From: Clostridia bacterium
GTDB lineage: Bacteria > Bacillota > Clostridia > Christensenellales > Borkfalkiaceae
Length of the DNA: 36,068 nucleotides
Assembly (NCBI GenBank): GCA_017886575.1
Contig: JAGHJP010000011.1
Coordinates: 1 to 36,068, forward strand
Direction of reading: 5' to 3'
Below the pieces are notes generated by a model that had not been told where the DNA came from, did no database searches, and was given only the letters and a program-made list of their open reading frames with translations. The stretch's first letter is position 1. Each line of letters starts with the position of its first letter. The position numbers were made by a program, and so were the translations under genes. Below are positions 26,947 to 35,559 of this stretch, in pieces.

Positions 26947-27642
26947 ATGAATATGTCCGAACGCGCGGCGGCGTATCTGGAGCGCATCACGAACGAAAAG
27001 AAAGAGGCGTTCGGCGCCTTTTACCGCCTGCTCATCGAATACAATCAAAAATACAACCTCACCGCCATCACGGAAGAAAAAGCCGTGCTCTATAAGCACT
27101 TTCTCGACAGCGCGCTGGGAGAATTTCTCTTTCCCCCGCATGCAAAGGTCCTCGAAGTCGGCTCGGGCGCGGGTTTTCCTTCCCTCGTCCTGAAAATATT
27201 GCGGCCCGACCTCTCCTTCACGCTCACGGACGGCGTGGGTAAAAAATGCGCATTTTTGCAGGCGGCGTGCGCCGCGCTCGGCTTGCAGGGGGTAGAGGTC
27301 ATCCATGCCCGTGCCGAGGACCTTGCCCGCGACGGGAAATACCGCGGGAAATACGATATTTCCTGCGCCCGCGCGGTGGCGGCGATGAACACGCTTTCGG
27401 AATACTGCCTGCCCTTTGTGCGCGTCGGCGGCAGATTTATCGCCTATAAGGGCGGGGACGAAACGGAGATAAAAAATGCCGCAAACGCCGTACGGCTCCT
27501 CGGCGGCAGGGTGAAAGAGGTCATCGGGTATGACCTGCCCGAAGGGTACGGCGGGCGCACCCTGGCGGTGATCGAAAAAGTGCGACCCACGCCCGCGCGC
27601 TATCCGCGCGGAAACGGCAGAGAACGGAAAGATCCGCTCTGA
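26947..27642 (+). CDS. rsmG: 16S rRNA (guanine527-N7)-methyltransferase RsmG (GidB)
   Basis: The product is 231 residues. In-frame starts at 26911 (TTG) and 26938 (ATG) lie in the promoter, so I use ATG 26947; ATG 26953 is also possible. No Shine-Dalgarno precedes either, and the predicted transcription start is at about 26947, so the mRNA may be leaderless. RsmG motifs are clear: YNQKYNLTAITEEKAVLYKH, the SAM-binding loop VLEVGSGAGFPSLVL, SFTLTDGVGKKCAFL, the ISCARAVAAMNTLSEYCLPF segment and FIAYKGGD. It methylates G527 of 16S rRNA; loss gives low-level streptomycin resistance in other bacteria. Confidence 0.95.
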   Translation: MNMSERAAAYLERITNEKKEAFGAFYRLLIEYNQKYNLTAITEEKAVLYKHFLDSALGEFLFPPHAKVLEVGSGAGFPSLVLKILRPDLSFTLTDGVGKKCAFLQAACAALGLQGVEVIHARAEDLARDGKYRGKYDISCARAVAAMNTLSEYCLPFVRVGGRFIAYKGGDETEIKNAANAVRLLGGRVKEVIGYDLPEGYGGRTLAVIEKVRPTPARYPRGNGRERKDPL

Positions 27643-27676
27643 TCGCTGCCGGTAAGGAGAGAGAGAAAAAAGAGAT

Positions 27677-28186
27677 ATGGAAATGGAAAGAACGGAATAC
27701 GCACAGGCGCAGGATCCTGCGGCAGACCCCGCCCATGCCTGCGCCCTGACGGGGCACCGGCAACTCGGGTCGGACTTTTCCGCCGGAAAGTTGCGGGAAA
27801 TATTTGATTTTCTGACCGTAAAAAAGGGCGTGAACGTCTTTTATTGCGGCATGGCGCTCGGTTTCGACGCAGCGGCGTGCGAACTCCTGTGCGGCATGCG
27901 CGACGGCGGCGCGGACATCCGCGTCATAGCGTGCGTGCCCTGTCCCGATCAGCCCGCGCGGTTCAACGAAAGACAGAAGCAAAAATACGGGGAACTCCTC
28001 GCCCGCTGCGACGAAAGGGTCGTCCTGGCCCCCCGGTACAGCGTGGGGTGCATGCACGCGCGCAACCGCTACATGGTCGACCGCGCGGCATACCTCGTTG
28101 CGTACTGCAACCGCGAAAAGGGGGGCACGGCTTCCACCGTGCGCTATGCGCAAAGAAAGGGCAGGGAGATATTATTCGTCCGTTAA
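27677..28186 (+). CDS. SLOG-family protein, DUF1273/YpsA-like
   Basis: The product is 169 residues; start ATG 27677 is 34 nt after rsmG and the two are probably co-transcribed. A Rossmann-like SLOG fold is indicated by CALTGHRQLG (about 22-31), YCGMALGFDAAACELL (about 56-71), the central strand IRVIACVPCPDQ and the C-terminal GGTASTVRYAQRKGREI. The closest family is DUF1273 (YpsA), implicated in division and oxidative stress in Gram-positives. No enzymatic activity is established; nucleotide or ligand binding is the likely role. The N-terminal ~20 residues (TEYAQAQDPAADPAHA) are an unusual acidic extension. Confidence 0.85.
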   Translation: MEMERTEYAQAQDPAADPAHACALTGHRQLGSDFSAGKLREIFDFLTVKKGVNVFYCGMALGFDAAACELLCGMRDGGADIRVIACVPCPDQPARFNERQKQKYGELLARCDERVVLAPRYSVGCMHARNRYMVDRAAYLVAYCNREKGGTASTVRYAQRKGREILFVR

Positions 28187-28247
28187 AAACAAAAAAACGA
28201 GGCTACCATGCCCGTAAAATAAGGTATATCGCAAGGAGGACAACGGT

Positions 28248-28844
28248 ATGTGGGAATGGCTGCAATCTTTAAGCGTCTGGAGCCAGGTATATTTTTGGAT
28301 CGCCGTGGCGGCGAGTGTGGTGCTCGTCGTGCTCATCGTGCTCATGCTCTTCTCCTTCGGGGGCGGGGCGGACGCCGATTTCGACCTGGACGGGGACGGG
28401 TTTCCCGACAGCGGCATCGACGGCGACACGGGGGTCAGCGTGTTCACGCTCAAGGGCATGGTCGCCTTCTTCACGCTCGGCGGCTGGGTGGGGCTCTTGT
28501 GCAGCCTCACCTTTCCCGAAGCTTATGTGTGGGCGTCGGTGTTCCCCGCTTTTTTGAGCGGCGCGGCGGCAATGGTCGGCATCGCCTTCGCCATGAAGGG
28601 GATGTATAAATTGCAGACGTCGGGCAACCTGCAGAGGGAAAATGTCGTCGGAAAGACCGCCACGGTCTATGTGTCCATTCAGCCCGCCCGCTCGGGCAGG
28701 GGCAAAGTGACCCTCACGGCGCAGGGGCAGTTCATGGAGCTGGACGCCGTCACCGACGAGCCTGAAAAACTTTCCGTGGACGAAAAGGTCGTCATCGAAG
28801 AATTTTCCGACGGTACCGCCGTCGTGAAGAGGATACAGAAATAA
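28248..28844 (+). CDS. NfeD-family membrane protein (YuaF-like)
   Basis: The product is 198 residues with AAGGAGG before ATG 28248. There are three membrane segments at about 13-37, 68-89 and 92-118, and a C-terminal NfeD OB-fold (about 127-198, NVVGKTATVYVSIQPARSGR...VDEKVVIEEFSDGTAVVKRI). The loop after TM1 is strongly acidic, DADFDLDGDGFPDSGIDGD (about 42-60), with the DxDxDG spacing of calcium-binding loops. NfeD proteins pair with flotillins; in Bacillus subtilis yuaF precedes floT. The same order is seen here, 27 nt apart. Confidence 0.88.
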   Translation: MWEWLQSLSVWSQVYFWIAVAASVVLVVLIVLMLFSFGGGADADFDLDGDGFPDSGIDGDTGVSVFTLKGMVAFFTLGGWVGLLCSLTFPEAYVWASVFPAFLSGAAAMVGIAFAMKGMYKLQTSGNLQRENVVGKTATVYVSIQPARSGRGKVTLTAQGQFMELDAVTDEPEKLSVDEKVVIEEFSDGTAVVKRIQK

Positions 28845-28871
28845 ATATTGTGATAAAGGAGAATTAAAAAA

Positions 28872-30296
28872 ATGTTGCATCTGCTTCTCGCACCCATGGA
28901 CGGCGTACTCATCGGCGTCATCGTTGCGGTCGTGCTCATTGTCGTGCTCGTTGTGCTCACCCTGTTCACCCGCTATAAGATCTGCCCGCCCGACAAGATC
29001 ATGGTCGTACAGGGCGCGCTCATCGGCAAAAATTCGGACGGCACGCCCCGCGGCGCCAAGTGCACGCACGGCGGCGCGCAGTTCGTCTGGCCCTTCTTTC
29101 AGAAGTGTACATACATGGACCTGACCCCGCTCTCCATCTCTGTCGACCTGAAGAGCGCGCTCTCCAAACAAAACATCCGCATAGACGTTCCTTCCATCTT
29201 CACCGTGGGCATCTCCACCGAACCGGACATCATGCCCAACGCGGCGGAACGGCTCCTGGGCCTCTCCCTGGCGCAGGTCTCCGAGCTTGCCAAGGACATC
29301 ATCTTCGGCCAGCTCCGCCTCGTCATCGCCACCATGAACATCGAGGAGATCAACACCGACCGCGACAAGTTCCTGGACGCCATCTCCCGCAACGTCGAGG
29401 GCGAGCTCAAAAAGATCGGGCTGCGGCTCATCAACGTCAACGTCACGGACATCTCGGACGAATCGGGCTACATCATCGCGCTCGGCAAAGAGGCGGCGGC
29501 AAAGGCCATCAACGATGCGCGTATTTCCGTTGCCGAGGAGGACAAAAAGGGTTCCATCGGTCAGGCGAACGCCAAAATGGAGGAGCGCATCCGCGTGGCG
29601 GAAGCCGAAAGCGCCGCCGTCGCCGGCGAAAACAAGGCGAAGGCGGAGATCGCGCAGGCGCAGGCAGTTCTCCGCGAAAAGGAGGCGGAAGCCTTAAAAC
29701 TTGCCGTCGCCGCCGAAAAGGTGCAGGCGGCAAAAGCGCTCGAAGAGTCCTACCAGGCGGAAAAGGAAGCCGAGATCTCCCGTGCCGCCAAGGAACAGGC
29801 GACCCGCGAGGCGGACATCATCGTCGCCGCCGAGATCGAAAAGCGCAAAGTGGAGATCCAGGCGGAGGCCGAAGCCGAAATGGTCCGCCGCAAGGCCAAG
29901 GGCGAAGCGGACGCCATCTTTGCCAAAATGGACGCCGAAGCGCGCGGTCAGCAGGAGATCCTCGCCCGCCAGGCGGACGGTATGGACGCGCTGGTCAAGG
30001 CGGCGGGCACGGCGGAAGAGGCTGTGCAGCTGCTCATCGCCAACAAGATCGAAACGCTCGTCGCCGAACAGATCAAAGCCATCGAAAACATCAAGATCGA
30101 CAAGGTCACCGTCTGGGATTCGGGTGCGGATAAGGACGGCAAGACCGCCACGGCGGGCTTTCTGTCCGGGCTGTTGAAGAGCCTTCCCGCCCTCGACGAC
30201 GTGTATAAAATGGCGGGGCTGAAACTTCCCAAGATCATCGCCCCGCAGGAGGCGGATAAGGCGGATCCGCCCGCGCCGGAAGGGGAGAAGAAATAA
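28872..30296 (+). CDS. floT: flotillin-like protein FloT (SPFH domain)
   Basis: The product is 474 residues. AAAGGAG precedes ATG 28872. A membrane-inserting N-terminal helix (about 12-34, VIVAVVLIVVLVVLTLF) leads to the SPFH/PHB domain (about 35-220, PPDKIMVVQGALIG...FTVGISTEPDIMPNAAERLL). A long Glu/Ala/Lys heptad region follows (about 220-400, AEAESAAVAGENKAKAEIAQ), the flotillin coiled coil used for oligomerisation. The C-terminal end is IIAPQEADKADPPAPEGEKK. Flotillins organise membrane microdomains and affect fluidity, signalling and secretion. It forms an operon with the NfeD gene. Confidence 0.93.
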   Translation: MLHLLLAPMDGVLIGVIVAVVLIVVLVVLTLFTRYKICPPDKIMVVQGALIGKNSDGTPRGAKCTHGGAQFVWPFFQKCTYMDLTPLSISVDLKSALSKQNIRIDVPSIFTVGISTEPDIMPNAAERLLGLSLAQVSELAKDIIFGQLRLVIATMNIEEINTDRDKFLDAISRNVEGELKKIGLRLINVNVTDISDESGYIIALGKEAAAKAINDARISVAEEDKKGSIGQANAKMEERIRVAEAESAAVAGENKAKAEIAQAQAVLREKEAEALKLAVAAEKVQAAKALEESYQAEKEAEISRAAKEQATREADIIVAAEIEKRKVEIQAEAEAEMVRRKAKGEADAIFAKMDAEARGQQEILARQADGMDALVKAAGTAEEAVQLLIANKIETLVAEQIKAIENIKIDKVTVWDSGADKDGKTATAGFLSGLLKSLPALDDVYKMAGLKLPKIIAPQEADKADPPAPEGEKK

Positions 30297-30319
30297 AGAT
30301 CCGGATATATCACCGTTTT

Positions 30320-30645
30320 TGCGCCGCGGCTCGCCAGCGGCGTAAACCATGCCCGCCGCCAAAGGCGGCAACTCGGGATTTTCAGGGGTTTGTGACCCTT
30401 GAACGGGGTCGAAGGGGCGGCGCCCCTTGATGACCGAACGCTATAAGCAAGCCGATAGGCTTGCGCCTTTATCGCCCTATGGGCGATATGCGCGGAGCGG
30501 TGCTCCGCTTGCGGTAGGCTGATTATCCGCAAAGGGCTTCGCCCTCTGCACTCCCATTCAAGGGACATCGTCCCTTGAAAATCCCGGGTTATCGCCTCGT
30601 GGGGCGATATAAGCGCAAGGCGTTGCCTTGCTTGCCGGGGCGAGG
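30320..30645. repeat. palindromic-mosaic repeat island 5
   Basis: CAgGGGtttgtgacCCTTG, AGGGGC-ggc-GCCCCTT, CAAGCC-gata-GGCTTG, TATCGCC-ctat-GGGCGATA, GCGGAGC-ggt-GCTCCGC, GGGCTTCGCCC, CAAGGGAC-atc-GTCCCTTG, and CAAGGC-gtt-GCCTTG. It lies between floT and the next plus-strand gene. Confidence 0.9.
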
Positions 30646-30673
30646 TAAAAAATAAGATCGGGAAGAAGAGATT

Positions 30674-31843
30674 ATGGAAAAGATAGTCTTTACGGACGGC
30701 ACAAAAATATGCCTGCTGGACGAAACGGGGCGGCACGAACGGGAGAGCGGGTTCATTGCCAAATACAAAGAGAACGCCCGCCGCATCGCCGCAAATAATG
30801 CCTGGAAAAAATCGGGGACGAACGCCGTGCTGCGCGGCGAGTACGATTTTTCCGATCCTTACGAGGGGGAAAACGCCCCCGCTTATCTCAACGGCGTCAC
30901 GTTCACCGATCGCGAAAACGTCGTGGCGTATTCCTTCACCGTCGGGCAGAGTTCGGGGATATACTATAAGGATTTCTCCCGCGAAAAGGGGGACGAGGCG
31001 CACGTCGTGCACGACAGCGACCGGGAATATCTTGCCCTCTCCTTCGATAAAAAGAGTGGCACCATGCTCGTATCCACGCAGAAAAACGGCGACGCCTGCC
31101 GGCAGATCGCGCAGTTCATCCGCGACGGGGACAGGCAGGGCCTGACCGACGGCGACAGCCGCGACGACAATCCCGTCTTTTCCCCTTCGGACGGGCAGAT
31201 CCTCTTCGATTCCGCGGGCGTGGGGCGGGACGCGCGGGGAGAATTTGCGGGCTATGCCCCGTCCGCTCTCTATGCGCTCGACCCGCTCACGCTGGACATG
31301 GTATGCCTCAAAGAGGACGAAAAATATTCCTATTGTAAGCCGAAACGGGACAGGGGCGGCGATCTGTACGCCGTACGCCGCCCCGCAAAGGAAAAGCGTG
31401 CAGGCAACCCGCTCCTGGAAATTTTGCTCATCCCCGTGCGCATCGTCGAGGCGATCGTCGGGTTCGTGCAGTTCTTCGTCGTCGCCTTCGCGGGCAAGTC
31501 CCTCGTGGCGGGCAAGGAGGGCGGCTCCAATCCCGCCAAGGGCAGGGAAAAGAAGGAGCGCGAAATATTCGTGGAGGGCAACCGCATCCGCGTGGACAGG
31601 GAACTCAAACGCAACAGGCGATCCAAGGAAAAAGATTACGGCTTCATCCCCCGCAGCTGGCAGCTCGTGCGCATCGGCAGGGACGGCGCCGAAACCGTGC
31701 TCAAAAGCGGCGTGTGCGACTACGCCTTGGGCAAAGAGGGCATCTATTGCACGGACGGCAGGCATATCTATTTTTTGAACGAAAAGGAGAGCCGCAAGAT
31801 CGCCGACGCCGATTTTTGCCTGCACCTGAACGTGGACGCATAA
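30674..31843 (+). CDS. uncharacterised membrane-anchored protein with beta-propeller-like repeats
   Basis: The product is 389 residues. GAAGAAGAG precedes ATG 30674. The N-terminal ~240 residues hold repeated short beta-like units with aromatic/Asp patterns (KIVFTDGTKICLLDETGRHE, YLALSFDKKSGTMLVSTQKN, FSPSDGQILFDSAG, SALYALDPLTLDMVCLKEDE). A hydrophobic segment follows (about 246-275, LLEILLIPVRIVEAIVGFVQ), then a basic linker and a C-terminal unit GIYCTDGRHIYFLNEKESRK. This looks like a WD40/TolB-type blade protein split by a membrane-associated segment. I do not recognise the family and no partner is evident. Confidence 0.75.
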   Translation: MEKIVFTDGTKICLLDETGRHERESGFIAKYKENARRIAANNAWKKSGTNAVLRGEYDFSDPYEGENAPAYLNGVTFTDRENVVAYSFTVGQSSGIYYKDFSREKGDEAHVVHDSDREYLALSFDKKSGTMLVSTQKNGDACRQIAQFIRDGDRQGLTDGDSRDDNPVFSPSDGQILFDSAGVGRDARGEFAGYAPSALYALDPLTLDMVCLKEDEKYSYCKPKRDRGGDLYAVRRPAKEKRAGNPLLEILLIPVRIVEAIVGFVQFFVVAFAGKSLVAGKEGGSNPAKGREKKEREIFVEGNRIRVDRELKRNRRSKEKDYGFIPRSWQLVRIGRDGAETVLKSGVCDYALGKEGIYCTDGRHIYFLNEKESRKIADADFCLHLNVDA

Positions 31844-31860
31844 AACGCGACCGAAGAGAA

Positions 31861-31899
31861 AAAAGCCCCCTTTTCCGAAGAACGGAAGAGGGGGCTTTT
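31861..31899. terminator. bidirectional terminator between convergent genes
   Basis: AAAAGCCCCCTTTTCCG-aagaa-CGGAAGAGGGGGCTTTT, a near-perfect long stem with A and T runs at both ends. It serves the plus gene ending 31843 and the minus gene ending 31955. Confidence 0.85.
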
Positions 31900-31954
31900 C
31901 ATGCCGCCCGTGTCCGCGTTGAACGGGCGAAACGAGAAGTATGTAAAGAGGGGA

Positions 31955-33007
31955 CTATGCGCTTTTCACGCGCACGACCTCGCCCGTGCCTGCGTCCTGG
32001 AAGAGCACGAAGTAACCGCCCTTTTCGGGGGAAAGGGGGTCTTCGGGCAGGAAACACGCCCCTTCCAATTCCGCGGGCGGCGTTTGTTCCGCGCCCGCGG
32101 GCAGGGCGTAGGCAATGTATTTTACCAGCGCATCCTCATACACCACGCCCACCAGGCATCCGCCCGCGTCGGCAACGCGCACCCATTCGCTCCCCGGCAG
32201 CGCGGCCTGCAAAGCGTCCGTGCGCTCTCCGGCGGCAAACAGCTCTTCCAGCTCTTCCTTGATCTTCAGGAAGTAGGTCTGTCCCTCTGCAATGCGGAAC
32301 GGTCGGCGTACGTCTTCAGGCGCACCATCGTCTGCAGCCGCACGCCCGTCCGCCGGCGGCGTTTCGCCCGCAGCGAAAGCGTTTTCATTTTGAGTATCCG
32401 CGGCAGTATCTCCCGTTGCATGTTCTCCCTCCGCATAATAGTTTTCCTCGCTCACCGCCTCGTCATCGTATTTCGGCGGGGCGGACATGGGTGCGGGCTC
32501 GGGCGTTTTTCCCGCGGGAAGTTTCACGGGGAACCCTTCTCCCTCTCCCCGCACGAACACGATCTCCTTTTCGGGCATGGGCGGCGGGTCGAAGCCCTTC
32601 GGCTCTTGTGCGTTTTCCCTCTTTTCCGCGGCGGTCAGCCCGTTTAAGAGGAGTTTCAGGTTATATCCGCCGCTGCCGTACTGTCCCGCGGCGATGCACA
32701 CGGCGTCGGTTTTGACGAAGCAGACGAGGGCGCAGAACCCTTTTTCGGGGTCGAAGGCGCTGTTTTCGGTGCGGTAGTCGGTCTTGTCGGGCAGCAGGGT
32801 AAAAATCAGCCGTTCGCCCTGTTTGTCGCACAGCACGCAGACGTACTTGCCCTGGGAGAGGGGCGCGAAATTGATAAGGGAGAGCTGCACGGCGGAAAGT
32901 TTGCCGTACCGTTCGACGCGCACGACGCCGCTCAAGGGGTTGCCGTCGGCGGAAAAGCCGGTCTTGAGTTGTTTGAGGATACACATTCTTTTGACGAGTC
33001 CGTTCAT
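31955..33007 (-). CDS. uncharacterised two-domain protein
   Basis: The product is 350 residues with AGAGG before ATG 33007 and a possible TATAAT (33039-33044, minus) with a poor -35. The N-terminal ~125 residues are beta-rich (GVVRVERYGKLSAVQLSLIN, YVCVLCDKQGERLIFTLLPD). A long acidic, Pro/Ala/Glu-rich linker (about 130-235) follows. The C-terminal ~115 residues (FRIAEGQTYFLKIKEELEEL...YFVLFQDAGTGEVVRVKSA) form a second compact domain. No signal peptide or membrane segment is visible. It is the only minus-strand gene right of oriC, and its function is unknown. Confidence 0.75.
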   Translation of the reverse strand: MNGLVKRMCILKQLKTGFSADGNPLSGVVRVERYGKLSAVQLSLINFAPLSQGKYVCVLCDKQGERLIFTLLPDKTDYRTENSAFDPEKGFCALVCFVKTDAVCIAAGQYGSGGYNLKLLLNGLTAAEKRENAQEPKGFDPPPMPEKEIVFVRGEGEGFPVKLPAGKTPEPAPMSAPPKYDDEAVSEENYYAEGEHATGDTAADTQNENAFAAGETPPADGRAAADDGAPEDVRRPFRIAEGQTYFLKIKEELEELFAAGERTDALQAALPGSEWVRVADAGGCLVGVVYEDALVKYIAYALPAGAEQTPPAELEGACFLPEDPLSPEKGGYFVLFQDAGTGEVVRVKSA

Positions 33008-33104
33008 GGGGCGAGCCTCTTTTTTTGTTTTTTATAAAATTATACGTCCCGCCCGCCCGAAAAGAATGTCTTTTTTTCTCCCGCCGCGCCGACATTTGTC
33101 GAAA

Positions 33105-33480
33105 CGCTCCGCGCCATCGCCAAGGGCGATGACATGGGATTTTCAAGGGACGGCGTCCCTTGAATAGGAGTGCAGAGGGCGAAGCCCTTTGCAAATCAAC
33201 AGCCTTTCATAAGCGGAGCGACCGCTCCGCGCTATATCGCCGAGGGCTATAAAGGCGCAAGCCTTTCGGCTTGCTTATAGAGTTCGCTAACCAAGGGGCG
33301 CTGCCCCTTGTAAACCCCGTTCAAGGGACATTTTCTCGGGCGAATGGAATTTCGCCCTCGGTCAACAAATCGCGTTGCGTATGCGATTTGCCTTGCGCTG
33401 TCGAAAACGATCATCGATCGTTTTCGAGTAGCTCACCCTTCGGAAACCCGCGTTGCGCAAGGCGTTGCCTTGCTTGCAGG
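33105..33480. repeat. palindromic-mosaic repeat island 6
   Basis: CAAGGGAC-ggc-GTCCCTTG, GGGCGAAGCCC, GCGGAGCG-ac-CGCTCCGC, CAAGCC-ttt-CGGCTTG, AAGGGGC-gctg-CCCCTT, a TTCAAGGGACA arm interrupted by the three-hairpin module (33334-33438) and resumed as CCCTTCGG, then CAAGGC-gtt-GCCTTG. It lies between the divergent gene at 33007 and pckA. Confidence 0.9.
33334..33438 (+). repeat. three-hairpin module, copy 2
   Basis: GGGCGAA/TTCGCCC, CAAATCGC/GCGATTTG, GAAAACGATC/GATCGTTTTC, ending GAGTAGCTCA. The left flank AAGGGACA and right flank CCCTT are the two arms of one palindromic module. Confidence 0.85.
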
Positions 33481-33542
33481 GTTCGGGGAAGAGGGGCGGG
33501 ACGGGCGGACATATTTTTCTCCGCGCGGGTGCGTTCAAACGT

Positions 33543-33571
33543 TTTACTTTTTTGAAATTTTATGCTATACT
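33543..33571 (+). promoter_or_regulatory. pckA promoter
   Basis: TTTACT (33543-33548), 17-bp spacer, TATACT (33566-33571) with an extended -10 TG one base upstream. The leader is ~95 nt. Confidence 0.6.
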
Positions 33572-33669
33572 TATCCTGCGGCAATAAGGGCAAAATGTGT
33601 TTGCCGCCGCATAAAAATATCGGTAAAAAGAAAAAATAAATAAAAGTTTTATAAGGAGACATACAAATC

Positions 33670-35466
33670 ATGACTGCTTTGACCAACAACAAGAAGGTGC
33701 TTCAGTTCGTCGAAGAGAGCGCGGCAATCGCCACGCCCGATCAGATCGTCTGGATCGACGGCAGCGAAGAGCAGAGAGCGGCGCTCAAGGAAGAGGCCGT
33801 CCGCACCGGCGAGCTCATCCGGCTCAACCAGGAAAAACTCCCCGACTGCTACCTGCACCGCACCAAACCCAACGACGTTGCCCGCGTGGAGGACAGAACG
33901 TTCATCTGCTGCCGCAACGAAGAGGACGCCATGCCCCATTCCATCGTCAAGTGGATGGATCCCAAAAAGGCGTATGACCTCGCTTACGGCATCGCCAAGG
34001 GCAAGATGAAGGGCAAGACCATGTACGTCATTCCCTACTCCATGGGCGTCGTCGGTTCTCCTTTCTCGAAGATCGGCGTCGAAGTCACCGACTCCATCTA
34101 CGTCGTTCTGAACATGATGATCATGACCCGCGTGGGCAAGATGTGCTTCGACCAGCTCGGCGCGGACGGCAATTTCGTCAAGGGCTTCCACTGCTCCTGC
34201 GACATCGACCCCGAAAAGAGATACATCATGCACTTCCCCGAGGACAATACCATCATCTCCGTAAACTCCGCTTACGGCGGCAACGTGCTGCTCGGCAAAA
34301 AGTGCTTCGCGCTGCGCATCGCCACCTACCTCGGCAAGAACGAGGGCTGGATGGCGGAGCACATGCTCATCCTCGGCTGCAAGCGCCCCCAGGACAAGGA
34401 AACCAAGTACATCGCGGCGGCGTTCCCCTCCGCCTGCGGCAAGACAAATCTCGCCATGCTCATTCCCCCCGAAGAATACAGAAAGAAGGGATATGAGATC
34501 ACGACCGTCGGCGACGACATCGCGTGGATCCGCGTCGGCGAAGCCGGCAGGCTGTGGGCGGCGAACCCCGAAAACGGCTTCTTCGGCTTCGCGCCCGGCA
34601 CCAACGCGCACTCCAACTTCAACGCGCTCGCTTCCACCAAGAAGGGCACCATCTTCACCAACGTGGCGCACAACCCCGCGGACAACACCGTGTGGTGGGA
34701 AAAACTCACGAAGGACGCGCCCGAATTCCTGTATGACTGGACGGGCGAACCCTGGACGCCTGCCATGAACGCGGACGGCAAACACCCCGCCGCCAACCCC
34801 AACTCCCGCTTCACCGCTCCCGCGGAGAACTGCCCCTGCATCTCCCCCGAGTTCAATTCCAAGACGGGCGTGCCCCTCTCCGCCATCGTGTTCGGCGGCA
34901 GAAGAGCGACCACGACCCCGCTCGTGTATCAGTCGAGGGATTGGAACCACGGCGTGTTCGTCGGCTCCATCATGTCGTCCGAAACGCCGGCAGCGGCGAC
35001 GCGCGCCGTCGGCGTGCTCCGTCACGACCCCATGGCAATGAAACCCTTCATGGGCTATTCGGTCGCGGACTACTTCCAGCACTGGATCGACATGGGCAAG
35101 AAGGTCGGCGACAAGGCGCCCAAGATCTTCAACGTCAACTGGTTCCGTCAGGACGAGAAGGGCGACTTCATGTGGCCGGGCTTCGGCGAAAACATGCGCG
35201 TCATCGACTGGATCCTCGACCGCTGCGAAGATAAGGTCGACGCGCAGGAAACGGCGATCGGCTATGTGCCCTATGCGAAGGACATCAACATCAAGGGCAC
35301 GGACGTGAGCGAAGAGACCCTCGAAAAGCTGCTCTATGTGGACAAGACCCGTTGGGCAGCCGAGGCGGACGAAATCGAAAAGTACTACGACGACAACTTC
35401 GGCGACAAGCTTCCCAAGGAGATCCGCGACAACCTGGCGACCCTGAAAGCCAACTGCGCCAAGTAA
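33670..35466 (+). CDS. pckA: phosphoenolpyruvate carboxykinase (GTP)
   Basis: The product is 598 residues, the size of GTP-type enzymes (EC 4.1.1.32). AAGGAG lies 10 nt before ATG 33670. It interconverts oxaloacetate + GTP with PEP + CO2 + GDP. Signatures: YVIPYSMGVVGSPFSKIGVE, the P-loop AAFPSACGKTNLAML (about 250-264) with the hyper-reactive Cys typical of the GTP class, TVGDDIAWIRVG with the metal-binding Asp pair, and GVPLSAIVFGGRRATTTPLV near the guanine site. The ATP-type enzyme has a different P-loop. Codon choice is strongly biased toward C-ending codons, suggesting high expression. In an anaerobe it may work in either direction. Confidence 0.97.
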   Translation: MTALTNNKKVLQFVEESAAIATPDQIVWIDGSEEQRAALKEEAVRTGELIRLNQEKLPDCYLHRTKPNDVARVEDRTFICCRNEEDAMPHSIVKWMDPKKAYDLAYGIAKGKMKGKTMYVIPYSMGVVGSPFSKIGVEVTDSIYVVLNMMIMTRVGKMCFDQLGADGNFVKGFHCSCDIDPEKRYIMHFPEDNTIISVNSAYGGNVLLGKKCFALRIATYLGKNEGWMAEHMLILGCKRPQDKETKYIAAAFPSACGKTNLAMLIPPEEYRKKGYEITTVGDDIAWIRVGEAGRLWAANPENGFFGFAPGTNAHSNFNALASTKKGTIFTNVAHNPADNTVWWEKLTKDAPEFLYDWTGEPWTPAMNADGKHPAANPNSRFTAPAENCPCISPEFNSKTGVPLSAIVFGGRRATTTPLVYQSRDWNHGVFVGSIMSSETPAAATRAVGVLRHDPMAMKPFMGYSVADYFQHWIDMGKKVGDKAPKIFNVNWFRQDEKGDFMWPGFGENMRVIDWILDRCEDKVDAQETAIGYVPYAKDINIKGTDVSEETLEKLLYVDKTRWAAEADEIEKYYDDNFGDKLPKEIRDNLATLKANCAK

Positions 35467-35498
35467 TATCCGACCATTCACTATAATCATCTCGTTTG

Positions 35499-35541
35499 GT
35501 CTTCCGTCCTGTTTTTACGGGCAGGGCGGAAGACTTTTTTT
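35499..35541 (+). terminator. pckA terminator
   Basis: GTCTTCCGTCCTG (35499-35511) pairs over 13 bp with CAGGGCGGAAGAC (35522-35534), followed by seven T. Confidence 0.9.
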
Positions 35542-35559
35542 ATTGCCGCGCAAAGCGGA

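Noticed and set aside
29948-31825. 625-codon minus-strand open frame
   Set aside because: Antisense to floT and the following gene and passes through repeat island 5; composition of a shadow frame.
33649-35490. 613-codon minus-strand open frame
   Set aside because: Exact antisense shadow of pckA.
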